From: Firm-13 sp037143795 | GTDB taxonomy: Bacteria; Bacillota; Clostridia; Saccharofermentanales; Saccharofermentanaceae | NCBI GenBank assembly: GCA_037143795.1 | Contig: JBAWXZ010000001.1 | Location: 186,001 to 250,000 of the forward strand | Length of the DNA: 64,000 nucleotides | Direction of reading: 5' to 3' | Shown here: positions 50,154 to 58,774 of the stretch, piece after piece | Numbering within the stretch: the first letter of the stretch is position 1 | Layout: each line of letters starts with the position of its first letter | Notes under the pieces: generated by a model | Database searches by the model: none | Seen by the model: the letters and a program-made list of their open reading frames with translations, nothing else | Told to the model about the DNA's origin: nothing | Made by a program: the position numbers and the translations under genes

Positions 50154-53100
50154 TCAGGCGTCGCCCAGCCGCATGGACAGGATTTTGGAGATGCCTCTTT
50201 CCTGCATGGTTATTCCATACATGCGGTCACATGCCTCCATTGTACCTTTGCGGTGCGTTACAAGAATAAACTGCGACTTTGCTGTATATCTTCTGACAAA
50301 ATCCGTGAAGCGATTAACATTCACGTCGTCAAGGGCAGCTTCAACTTCATCCAGAACGCAAAAGGGGGACGGCCGGAGCTGAAGAATGGCAAACAAAAGG
50401 GCGATAGCCGTGAGGCATCGTTCACCGCCGGACAGAAGGGTGAGACTCTGCAGTTTTTTGCCGGGCGGCTGCGCCCGGATATCAATTCCGCAGGAAAGCA
50501 CATCTGACTGATCCTCCAGCAAAATCTCCGCGGTTCCTCCATTGAATAGATCCATAAAAACCAATTTGAAATTCTCATTGATCTGTTCAAACCGCTGCAA
50601 AAACTGCTGTCTCATCTCCGTGACAAGATCGGCAATAATCCCTGCAAGGTTTGCTTTTGCTTCTTCAATATCATCCTTTTGCTTCGTCATAAAGGTAAAG
50701 CGTTCGTTCACGCGGTCATATTCATCAATTGCACCCAAATTAACCGGACCAATATCCTTCATTTCATTTTTAAGCTCAGTAACGCGGCGCTGCGCAGGCT
50801 GGGGATTATCAATTTCAAGCCGGAATGCCTGTGCATTGTCATACGTAAGTTCATGGTCTTCCCACATCCGGTTTTTCATTTCATCAACGTCCGTCTCAAA
50901 GCGCTCCACTTTGGCCTGCATACGTGCCTGTTCGCCCTGCATGGATGAAAGACGTGAAGCAGCAGACGATATCCGGTCAATAAAACCGGACAGTTCCTGT
51001 TCGAGCTCTTCCTTTTCAAGCTGAAACGCTTTGATTCTGGCACTGATATCAACTTCCCTGACTTTCAGTTCGTCTCGTACGAGGCTTTTTGCTTCCTCTT
51101 CCCTGATGAGGGAAATAACTTCCTGCCTGGACTGCTCCCGCTCGTTCTGGCGCTTAACCAGACCGTCTGCATATCCGGATTTTTCACGCTGGATACGCTC
51201 GGATATTTCGATGGCACCGCGAAGGGATTCCTCAATGGAACCGACTGAAATCCGCAGATTGCCTATCTCATTTCTAAGATCATCGAGCTGTTCCTGGACG
51301 GCTTTATTCTGTTCATCAGTCTGTGACTGTGTCTGGCGAAGGGTTAGTATTTCTTTTTCACAGGCTTTGATTGTACTTTGACAATCCTCCTGATCCTCTA
51401 AAATCAGCATTCTCTTTGATGAAATTTCCGCGGTTTCCTTTTTTATAAGCGAAAGCCGCATGTGCTGCCTGTCATTTTCAGAACGCAGATTACCAAGGAC
51501 TGCGTCAGCCCTGACACGATCCATTGAATACAGATGGAGCTTTTCATCGAGCGAAGACTGTTCCCTGGCAGCTTCCTTGATTTTACGGTCGAATTCCTCT
51601 TTGTCAGACTGAAGAGCAACAACAACCTTTTCAAGGTCGGCAACGGAATTGCGAAGGCTTTCGAGTTCGCGTCCGCGTCCCAAAAGACTGGTCCCCTGTC
51701 TGCGGATACTGCCGCCGGTCATCGATCCGCCCGGATTTACAACGTCGCCCTCAAGTGTTACAAGGCGAAAAGAGTGGGATGTTTTTGCTGCAATCCTGAG
51801 TGCGTGAGGAAGGGTATCCGTAATGATAATCCGTCCGAGAAGATTCTTGATAATTCCGGAAAGATGACCGGGGAATTCAAGTAAATCCGATGCGATTCCC
51901 AGAAATCCTTCGGCACTCTGGCATGTCTGAAGATATCCCTGTTCAAGATCACGCGGTCTGATTACATCGACAGGCAAAAAAGTTGCGCGGCCCAGATGAT
52001 TTGCCTTCAGGTAATCAATCAGGAAGGTAGCATCCTTATCTGTCTGTGTGACAATATTATGGACGGACTGTCCAAGTGCAATTTCAATGGCTATTTCATA
52101 TTCAGAAGGCACGCGGACTAATTCACCGAGCACGCCGATAACAGCCTTTTTAAGGTCCGGATTCGATTCCGCAGCCGTCAGCAGGCGGCGAACGGGTTCC
52201 TGATATCCTTCACGGCTTTTTTCCAGCTCTTCAAGCGTGCGGATCCGGTACTTGTTGTTATCAAGTTCCCTTTTTTTCTGTTCAGCATTTGTGGTAAGTG
52301 CGGCGGCTTCCCTGCGAAGCTGCTCAAGTTCGGCTTTCTTGTCCGCAAGGTCGGAAGCTGTCTTTGTTGATTGGGAGGTCAGATCCTTAAGTACTTTATC
52401 AGCATCTTCAAGCTTGATCGTAAGACCGTCCAATTCATTAACAGTGAGAATTCTTTCCTGGGAAAGGGTTTTTACTCTTGAATCAAGAAGAAGCAAATCC
52501 GAGGAAAGAATCCTGGCATGTTCTTTGTCCTCAAAAAGCTCTTCCTGAATATCTTCCATCCGCTTACGCAGCTGTGCCAGCTTGTTCTGCGACTGGTCAA
52601 TGGATGCCAGCAGCTGCGACATTTCTTTTTCCTGAATGGCAAGATCCGAAGCGTAGCGGTCTTTCTGCAGGCGGAGGGCCTGGATTTTCTTGTCCTGGTT
52701 ACGAAACTCAGTTTCAAGACGGTCAATTTCAGATTGGGCAGTCCCCTCTTCATTTTCGCTGAGATCTATCCTTGATGAAAGCTGACTGCGCCTGTCAAAA
52801 ATAACGGCAATCGAGCTTTGCAGCTCGTGAACAGAATTTGAAACTGCCTGCGCCTGCGTCCGCGTCTCCTCAAGCGTATCTTCAAGCTGACTGGATTTTT
52901 CCGAAAGGACACGATTCTGAGTCCTCATTTCCAGAATGGCATCTTCCTGTTTGCGGATATCTTCTGTCAGTGAATTGGTCTCTTCGACGGACGCAGACAA
53001 AAACGCCTGGTTCCTGTCAATCAGATGAAGCGCCAGTCCAATATCAAGTGCTTTCCATTCTTCGTATATCCGGTGATATTTGCGTGCCTTTTCAGCCTGA

Positions 53101-53720
53101 TCCATAAGCGGTCCGACCTGTTCTCCAAGTTCGGAGAGAATATCGGCAATACGGATAAGGTTCTGTTCCGTAGAGAGAAGCTTTCTCTCCGCTTCGTCTT
53201 TTCTGACTTTATACTTAACAATTCCGGAAGCCTCTTCAAGTACCTTGCGCCGGTCCTCAGAACGTGTGCTTAATATTTCATCAACACGTCCCTGGCCAAC
53301 GATAGAATATCCATCCTTGCCCAGCCCGGTATCCATAAACAGGGAGACGATATCTTTGAGACGGCAGTTCACGTGGTTCAGCTGATATTCACTCTCCCCG
53401 GAGCGATACAAACGTCTGGTAACCTGGACTTCCGAATAATCAACTCCCAGAAGTCCGTCCGAATTATCAATGGTCATCGAGACTTCAGCATAATTCATTG
53501 CCCGCCTGGACTGCGTACCGTTAAAGATGACGTCCTCCATTTTGCCGCCGCGCAGTGTACGGACGCTCTGCTCTCCAAGAACCCAGCGGATGGCATCCGT
53601 GACGTTTGATTTTCCGCTGCCGTTCGGGCCGACAATTGCAGTCATACCTTTATCAAATTCAATGAGAGTGTATTCCGGAAAAGATTTGAAACCCTGAATC
53701 TCAAGTTTTTTTAGATGCAT
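50154..53720 (-). CDS. smc: Chromosome segregation protein SMC
   Basis: Condensin ATPase of 1188 residues. The N-terminal head has Walker A GPNGSGKSNVTDAIRWVLGE; long coiled coils flank the hinge (about 505-660, containing GVLGELVRVPSEYEIAIEIALG and GDVVNPGGSMTGGS); the C-terminal head has the signature LTLLSGGERCLTAIALLFA and Walker B CVLDEVEAALDD. The ATG at 53720 has AAGGA 12 bases upstream; an ATG at 53741 has no site. It lies 59 bases after rnc. The ScpA and ScpB partners are not in the window. Confidence 0.96.
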   Translation of the reverse strand: MHLKKLEIQGFKSFPEYTLIEFDKGMTAIVGPNGSGKSNVTDAIRWVLGEQSVRTLRGGKMEDVIFNGTQSRRAMNYAEVSMTIDNSDGLLGVDYSEVQVTRRLYRSGESEYQLNHVNCRLKDIVSLFMDTGLGKDGYSIVGQGRVDEILSTRSEDRRKVLEEASGIVKYKVRKDEAERKLLSTEQNLIRIADILSELGEQVGPLMDQAEKARKYHRIYEEWKALDIGLALHLIDRNQAFLSASVEETNSLTEDIRKQEDAILEMRTQNRVLSEKSSQLEDTLEETRTQAQAVSNSVHELQSSIAVIFDRRSQLSSRIDLSENEEGTAQSEIDRLETEFRNQDKKIQALRLQKDRYASDLAIQEKEMSQLLASIDQSQNKLAQLRKRMEDIQEELFEDKEHARILSSDLLLLDSRVKTLSQERILTVNELDGLTIKLEDADKVLKDLTSQSTKTASDLADKKAELEQLRREAAALTTNAEQKKRELDNNKYRIRTLEELEKSREGYQEPVRRLLTAAESNPDLKKAVIGVLGELVRVPSEYEIAIEIALGQSVHNIVTQTDKDATFLIDYLKANHLGRATFLPVDVIRPRDLEQGYLQTCQSAEGFLGIASDLLEFPGHLSGIIKNLLGRIIITDTLPHALRIAAKTSHSFRLVTLEGDVVNPGGSMTGGSIRRQGTSLLGRGRELESLRNSVADLEKVVVALQSDKEEFDRKIKEAAREQSSLDEKLHLYSMDRVRADAVLGNLRSENDRQHMRLSLIKKETAEISSKRMLILEDQEDCQSTIKACEKEILTLRQTQSQTDEQNKAVQEQLDDLRNEIGNLRISVGSIEESLRGAIEISERIQREKSGYADGLVKRQNEREQSRQEVISLIREEEAKSLVRDELKVREVDISARIKAFQLEKEELEQELSGFIDRISSAASRLSSMQGEQARMQAKVERFETDVDEMKNRMWEDHELTYDNAQAFRLEIDNPQPAQRRVTELKNEMKDIGPVNLGAIDEYDRVNERFTFMTKQKDDIEEAKANLAGIIADLVTEMRQQFLQRFEQINENFKLVFMDLFNGGTAEILLEDQSDVLSCGIDIRAQPPGKKLQSLTLLSGGERCLTAIALLFAILQLRPSPFCVLDEVEAALDDVNVNRFTDFVRRYTAKSQFILVTHRKGTMEACDRMYGITMQERGISKILSMRLGDA

Positions 53721-53779
53721 GCAGTTACACAATCCTTCCATCAATATATCGATAACAATTATATACTAAAAAAACCGGA

Positions 53780-54511
53780 TCATGAATACTTAATCATCCA
53801 TTCCCTGTAGGCGGTTTTAGCAGCTTCCTGCTCCGCAAGTTTTTTGCTGTGTCCGGTTCCCTGCCCGAAGACCTGGTCATCCAGCAAAACAACGGAAGTA
53901 TATCTTCTGTCATGAACAGGACCTGTTTCTTCGATTATTTCAAAACGTATGGAATGCACATTGCCCTTTGCCTGTGCCAGTTCCAGAATCTTGCTCTTAT
54001 AATCAAAAACAAGTTCGCCTGACAAAGCGGTCTCAATTGAATCGGAAAGAATCCGAAGAATCAGTTCTTTGGCCTGCTCGAATCCGCCGTCAAGATAAAC
54101 AGCTGCAAAAATGGCTTCCATTGCATTGGCAAGATTGGAGGGCTTGTCACGGCCTCCCGTGCTCTCTTCTCCCTTGCCCAGCCGCAGATAGTCACCCAAT
54201 CCAAGTTCCCTTGCTTTCGCCGCAAGAGTAGCCTCACAGACGATCAGGGCACGTGTTTTGGAAAGATATCCTTCGTCACGGCTTTTCTTCTGATGAAAAA
54301 GTGCATCGGCAGCAACAAAATCAAGAATTCCGTCTCCCAGAAATTCCAGCCGCTCATTGTCGTATGCAGATTCAAATTTATGCTCATATGCATATGTTGA
54401 ATGCGTTAGAGCTATGGCAAGCAGTCTTATATCTGCAAAATGATAACCGAGAAGATTCTCAAAAAAAGAAAGTCCGGCATTCTCTGATTGAGAGATTATA
54501 TCCTGTTTCAA
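53780..54511 (-). CDS. rnc: Ribonuclease III
   Basis: Double-strand RNA endonuclease of 243 residues, processing rRNA and mRNA. The catalytic motif NERLEFLGDGILDFVAAD is followed by the second acidic site (NAMEAIFAAVYLDGG) and a C-terminal dsRNA-binding domain (from about 170, ending GHSKKLAEQEAAKTAYREWM). I start at the TTG at 54511, six bases after AAGGGG. The frame continues 21 codons up, but that part is the terminator hairpin of acpP. Confidence 0.93.
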   Translation of the reverse strand: MKQDIISQSENAGLSFFENLLGYHFADIRLLAIALTHSTYAYEHKFESAYDNERLEFLGDGILDFVAADALFHQKKSRDEGYLSKTRALIVCEATLAAKARELGLGDYLRLGKGEESTGGRDKPSNLANAMEAIFAAVYLDGGFEQAKELILRILSDSIETALSGELVFDYKSKILELAQAKGNVHSIRFEIIEETGPVHDRRYTSVVLLDDQVFGQGTGHSKKLAEQEAAKTAYREWMIKYS

Positions 54512-54532
54512 GATAAGCCCCTTTTCTTCCGG

Positions 54533-54565
54533 AAAAGCAAAGAGCTCCCTCAAAGAAGGAGCTCT
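54533..54565 (-). terminator. Terminator of acpP
   Basis: On the minus strand AGAGCTCC (54565-54558) pairs with GGAGCTCT (54548-54541), then TTTGCTTTT. It lies 25 bases past the acpP stop, between acpP and rnc. Confidence 0.75.
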
Positions 54566-54589
54566 ATTGCGCAAACCGGTAACTAAAAA

Positions 54590-54832
54590 TCAAACATTTG
54601 CCTTGATGAACTCGACAGCGTCGCCAACGGACTTGATACGTTCTGCTTCCTCATCGGGAATTGAAATACCAAATTCCTGCTCCATTGCCATAACGAGCTC
54701 TACGATGTCAAGAGAATCAGCATTCAAATCATCAATGAAGTTTGACTCCATAGACACTGTTTCACCATCCACACCCAGTTGCTCAACAAGAATTCCTTTA
54801 ACACTTTCAAAAATTGGATCACCTGACATCAT
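54590..54832 (-). CDS. acpP: Acyl carrier protein
   Basis: Carrier for fatty acid synthesis, 80 residues. Ser40 in NADSLDIVEL is the phosphopantetheine site. The acidic helices and ending AVEFIKANV are typical. Two adjacent ATG codons (54832, 54829) follow GGAGG; either may serve. The gene has its own promoter and terminator. Confidence 0.96.
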   Translation of the reverse strand: MMSGDPIFESVKGILVEQLGVDGETVSMESNFIDDLNADSLDIVELVMAMEQEFGISIPDEEAERIKSVGDAVEFIKANV

Positions 54833-54849
54833 TAATTTACCTCCTGGTT

Positions 54850-54905
54850 GATTGTTTACACAATCGTCTTACATTGTTTGTAGCTGAACGCCCCTTAAAT
54901 GTCAA
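54850..54905 (-). promoter_or_regulatory. acpP promoter with inverted repeat
   Basis: TTGACA (54905-54900) and TACAAA (54882-54877) are 17 bases apart on the minus strand. Downstream, GATTGT (54850-54855) and ACAATC (54860-54865) form a perfect inverted repeat in the leader, 18 bases before the first ATG. It is a candidate lipid-regulator site, but it does not match the FapR consensus. Confidence 0.55.
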
Positions 54906-54951
54906 TAAGAAAAATCAAATCTTTTCAAAAACGTTTTGATTCTCAAAGTTT

Positions 54952-55581
54952 TCAGGTGCTTTCTTTAAAATAATGAATGTTTTTTATCAGGTAGTCAAGT
55001 CCTGAAATTATAGTCATAATGACCGAAATCAGGAACAAAACATCCCCTATGCTTAAAATTACCACAGAAATCTGTTCTGCGGCAATACCGGAAAACAGAC
55101 GAACCGAAAGTAATTCAATCAACTGTTCAAAAAGCAAATAAATAATAGCAGTCATCTGTGTTACTGTTTTGATTTTACCAATCATGGCGGCTGCCATGAC
55201 TACGCCCTTCTCGCTTGCAACGAGCCGGATTCCGGTAACCATAAATTCACGAATCACGATGATAATCACAAAAACAGATGAGATACGTCCCAATTCCACA
55301 AATGCAATCAATACGGAGATGACCAGCATTTTGTCCGCAAGGGAATCCAGAAACTTTCCAAGATTAGTAATAAGGTTGTATTTTCTTGCAATTTTGCCGT
55401 CCGCGAAATCAGTAAGTGATGCTATAACAAAAACAATCCCGGCTAAAATCCGGCCATAACTTGTAACAAAGAGATTCCAGTCTGCCGGTTCAAAAGAAAA
55501 AATACGCACCGGCAGAAGAAATAGAAGTACAAACGGAACAAGAAATATTCGCAGCATCGATAGTTTATTAGGCGTATTCAT
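54952..55581 (-). CDS. pgsA: Phosphatidylglycerophosphate synthase
   Basis: Membrane enzyme that joins CDP-diacylglycerol and glycerol 3-phosphate. It has 209 residues and about four to five hydrophobic spans. The CDP-alcohol phosphotransferase motif is complete: DFADGKIARKYNLITNLGKF followed by LDSLADKML. Its start overlaps the rimO stop by 4 bases. Confidence 0.95.
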   Translation of the reverse strand: MNTPNKLSMLRIFLVPFVLLFLLPVRIFSFEPADWNLFVTSYGRILAGIVFVIASLTDFADGKIARKYNLITNLGKFLDSLADKMLVISVLIAFVELGRISSVFVIIIVIREFMVTGIRLVASEKGVVMAAAMIGKIKTVTQMTAIIYLLFEQLIELLSVRLFSGIAAEQISVVILSIGDVLFLISVIMTIISGLDYLIKNIHYFKEST

Positions 55582-56936
55582 GATTCTGTCACTCCTGTAA
55601 GATCATAAGCTGAACAATCAACTATGCGTATTGGATAGGTCCGGCCGATTTCCAGAGGCTCGCTGGTTGCAGCAACGTATATGGAAGGATCCACTTCAGG
55701 AGCTTCCCCATAACTTCTTCCCACGTAGAATATACCATCATCTGAAATTGTTTCAATAGTCACATCCGTGACAGCCTGCATTCTTCCCTGATTCTTTGAC
55801 TCGGATATCCCCTGCTGCAACGCCATAACCTGGCGGTATCTCTTTGCCGAAATATCTTTTCTGACGCGGCCTTTCATGTCAAAAGCCTCGGTTCCTTCTT
55901 CAGGGGAAAATTCAAAACACCCCAGACGGTCGAAACGCCAGATTGATATCTGCTTCAGCAGATTATCAAAAGCTTCCTTAGTCTCCCCGGGAAATCCGAC
56001 CAGTACCGTGGTCCGGAGAATTATATCCGGAATCTCTTTCCTGAGACGTGCAAGGGAATCCGTTATCATCGCTGCCGTATCATGTCTCTTCATGCTGTGC
56101 AAAACCGAGTCATCACCATGCTGAACAGGCATGTCGATATAATGTGCGACCTTCGGATTGTTTTTGATTTCTGCAACAAGTTCATCCGTAATTCCGTCAG
56201 AATATGTATACATGATACGGATAAGCCGGATTTGAGGAAGTTTGGACAGTTCGCGAATCAACTCGGGAAGCATGCGTTTCCCGTATATATCCATTCCATA
56301 ACGGGTTGTATCCTGAGCTGTAAGAATAATTTCGGAGGAACCGGAATCCGACAGATATACTGCCTCTTTTACAATGTCTTCCATGGATCTGGAAATATAA
56401 GGTCCCCGAATAAACGGAATCGCACAATATGCGCACCGGTTCGAACAGCCTTCGGCAATCTTCAGCCAGGCATATGTATTGGTTGAAACTACACGGTCGG
56501 TCCTCATATGGGAAAGGCTGCCCGGTTCACTGACAAAGTTCTCTACAGGTCCTGAATATTCTCCGTACAGTATACGGATAGCCCTTGCAATGTCCTGGTA
56601 GTGCGATGTACCGAGAATCTGATCCACTTCCGGTATACTGTTCCTGATATCTTCCGCATACCTTTGGGCAAGGCATCCGGTAACAACAAGAAAATCACAG
56701 TTACCCTGCGGCGACTTAAAGTCTGTCATTTCTAAAATTGTATCAATAGCCTCTTTTTTTGCGCTCTCAATAAAACCGCACGTATTGACAACAATTACAT
56801 CAGCATCGGATGGATCAGGAACCATCTCCATCTGGTCATCCAAAAGAATCCGGGTCATGCATTCGGCATCAACCAGATTTTTGGAACATCCCAGGGAAAC
56901 AATGTAAACATGTATCTGTTTTTTGTTACTACTCAA
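55578..56936 (-). CDS. rimO: Ribosomal protein S12 methylthiotransferase RimO
   Basis: Radical-SAM enzyme that adds a methylthio group to an aspartate of S12. It has 452 residues. The UPF0004 domain has VSLGCSKNLVDAE and further cysteines in VNTCGFIESAK and VTGCLAQRY; the radical-SAM motif is EGCSNRCAYCAIPFIRG; a TRAM domain covers about 380-450. The start is TTG at 56936 after GAGGAG. Confidence 0.95.
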   Translation of the reverse strand: MSSNKKQIHVYIVSLGCSKNLVDAECMTRILLDDQMEMVPDPSDADVIVVNTCGFIESAKKEAIDTILEMTDFKSPQGNCDFLVVTGCLAQRYAEDIRNSIPEVDQILGTSHYQDIARAIRILYGEYSGPVENFVSEPGSLSHMRTDRVVSTNTYAWLKIAEGCSNRCAYCAIPFIRGPYISRSMEDIVKEAVYLSDSGSSEIILTAQDTTRYGMDIYGKRMLPELIRELSKLPQIRLIRIMYTYSDGITDELVAEIKNNPKVAHYIDMPVQHGDDSVLHSMKRHDTAAMITDSLARLRKEIPDIILRTTVLVGFPGETKEAFDNLLKQISIWRFDRLGCFEFSPEEGTEAFDMKGRVRKDISAKRYRQVMALQQGISESKNQGRMQAVTDVTIETISDDGIFYVGRSYGEAPEVDPSIYVAATSEPLEIGRTYPIRIVDCSAYDLTGVTES

Positions 56937-56995
56937 TAAATATACTCCTCAAATTATCCGGATACTTTCCGCGGAACAGCGTGATAACAACTTAT

Positions 56996-57481
56996 CTATT
57001 TTACATCACGAATCCGTTTCCGCAAAGTATCCATTGAGAGAGAAGTAGAATATCCTCTCGAAAGAAGAAAGCGAAATGCTTTATTCATCCACAATTCCGC
57101 ATCAAAAGGATCCTGTAAAATTTGCTTTTGGAGCTCCGGCATAAGCCTCGCATCAAAGAGCTCCATTATAGAGACGTCGTCTTCCGGCATGATTTCAAAT
57201 GCCTCGGAAACTATGTCCTTCGAAATTCCGGCATTATACAGACGCTGCTGTAAAGATCGTCTGCCCTCAGCTTTCCTTCCTTTTCTGGAAGAAATAATTG
57301 ACCGCGCAATGCGCATATCATCAATATATCCGTCTTCAATCAAACTGGTCACAACTTGCCCGGAAATCTCTTCAGACACTTCCTTTCGGCTTAAATAGTC
57401 AGCTACCCTGCCGCTTGATTTATGGGATATTCCAATATAGGAAACGGCAAGAGACCGTGCCTCTCCAAAGGAATCGATCAA
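56996..57481 (-). CDS. recX: Regulatory protein RecX
   Basis: Modulator of RecA filaments, 161 residues with repeated three-helix units: VADYLSRKEVSEEISGQVVTSL and RSLQQRLYNAGISKDIVSEAFE. The start appears to be TTG at 57481, eight bases after AGAGG. It follows recA by 51 bases. Confidence 0.88.
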   Translation of the reverse strand: MIDSFGEARSLAVSYIGISHKSSGRVADYLSRKEVSEEISGQVVTSLIEDGYIDDMRIARSIISSRKGRKAEGRRSLQQRLYNAGISKDIVSEAFEIMPEDDVSIMELFDARLMPELQKQILQDPFDAELWMNKAFRFLLSRGYSTSLSMDTLRKRIRDVK

Positions 57482-57532
57482 GTTAATGTCCTCTCTTTCA
57501 GAAGATGCAGATCTGTCAGATTAAAGCGCAGA

Positions 57533-58639
57533 TCAAAAATCAATGCCAAGGATATCTGATTCAGCAGCCGGATCATCAACTGATACTATTGCATCAACCG
57601 GAACCGCTTCGAGCGAGCTGCGTATCTTTAATTCAATTTCATCTCGGATAGCAGGATTTTCCTTGAGAAACGTGCGTGCATTGTCCTTGCCCTGGCCGAT
57701 TCTCTGTCCATTGTAAGAGAACCAGGATCCGCTCTTATCGATAATATCCTTCTGAACACCCAGATCGACAATACAGCCTTCCTTTGAAATTCCTTCTCCG
57801 TACATGATATCAAATTCAGCCTCTTTGAAAGGAGGTGCAACCTTGTTCTTTACAACCTTAACCTTTGTGTGATTACCGACAATGTCAGTACCGTTGCGCA
57901 GGCTTTCCGTGCGGCGCACATCAAGACGGACTGATGCATAGAACTTTAGGGCGCGCCCGCCGGTTGTCGTCTCCGGATTTCCGAACATTACACCGATCTT
58001 CTCACGAAGCTGATTGATAAAGATACATACCGTACCTGATTTGCTGATAACGCCGGCAAGCTTACGAAGTGCCTGGGACATCATGCGTGCCTGAAGACCC
58101 ATATGGGAGTCCCCCATCTCACCGTCTATTTCTGCCTTCGGAACAAGAGCTGCAACTGAGTCAATAACAATAACATCTATTGCTCCGCTTCGGACAAGCG
58201 CTTCTGTTATCTCAAGCGCCTGCTCACCGGTATCCGGCTGGGAAATAATTAACTCATCAATATTAACGCCGATTTTGGCCGCATAGGAAGGGTCAAGTGC
58301 ATGCTCTGCATCGATAAAGGCAGCAGTCCCTCCAGCTCTCTGGGCCTCAGCAACAATATGAAGGGCAACAGTAGTCTTGCCTGAAGACTCCGGCCCGAAG
58401 ATCTCAATGACACGGCCTTTGGGAACCCCGCCTACACCCAAAGCGATATCGAGAGTCAGGGCTCCGGTTGGAATTACCTCTATCTGCATGCCGGTTTTTT
58501 CACCAAGCTTCATTACTGCACCCTTGCCGAATTGTTTTTCTATTTGTAAAAGTGCTGCATCAAGTGCGCGAGCACGGTTAGAATCTGACTTCTGTGAAAT
58601 CACCTCATTGGATTTACCTTGTTTATCAGCCTTTGCCAT
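57533..58639 (-). CDS. recA: Recombinase RecA
   Basis: Strand-exchange ATPase and SOS coprotease. It has 368 residues. Walker A is GPESSGKTTVALH, followed by FIDAEHALDPSYA, the Walker B VIVIDSVAALVP and the DNA-binding L2 NPETTTGGRALKFYASVR. The C-terminal tail is acidic (DDPAAESDILGIDF). The start at 58639 follows GAGGAGG. It has its own promoter and LexA box. Confidence 0.97.
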   Translation of the reverse strand: MAKADKQGKSNEVISQKSDSNRARALDAALLQIEKQFGKGAVMKLGEKTGMQIEVIPTGALTLDIALGVGGVPKGRVIEIFGPESSGKTTVALHIVAEAQRAGGTAAFIDAEHALDPSYAAKIGVNIDELIISQPDTGEQALEITEALVRSGAIDVIVIDSVAALVPKAEIDGEMGDSHMGLQARMMSQALRKLAGVISKSGTVCIFINQLREKIGVMFGNPETTTGGRALKFYASVRLDVRRTESLRNGTDIVGNHTKVKVVKNKVAPPFKEAEFDIMYGEGISKEGCIVDLGVQKDIIDKSGSWFSYNGQRIGQGKDNARTFLKENPAIRDEIELKIRSSLEAVPVDAIVSVDDPAAESDILGIDF

Positions 58640-58654
58640 AATTTCCTCCTCGTC

Positions 58655-58706
58655 GAACATTCGTTCTTTATGTGTTTATTATATTAATAGCTTACATGGA
58701 AGTCAA
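58655..58706 (-). promoter_or_regulatory. recA promoter and LexA (SOS) box
   Basis: TTGACT (58706-58701) and TATAAT (58683-58678) are 17 bases apart on the minus strand. GAACATTCGTTC (58655-58666), flanked as CGAACATTCGTTCT, matches the Gram-positive LexA box (CGAACNNNNGTTCG). It lies just after the expected transcription start, 15 bases before the recA ATG. Confidence 0.88.
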
Positions 58707-58774
58707 TCGGATTTGCAAAATACTTTTCGACAAATCCTTACAAAAAGAGACAATACCGTACAAACGGCAAATGT

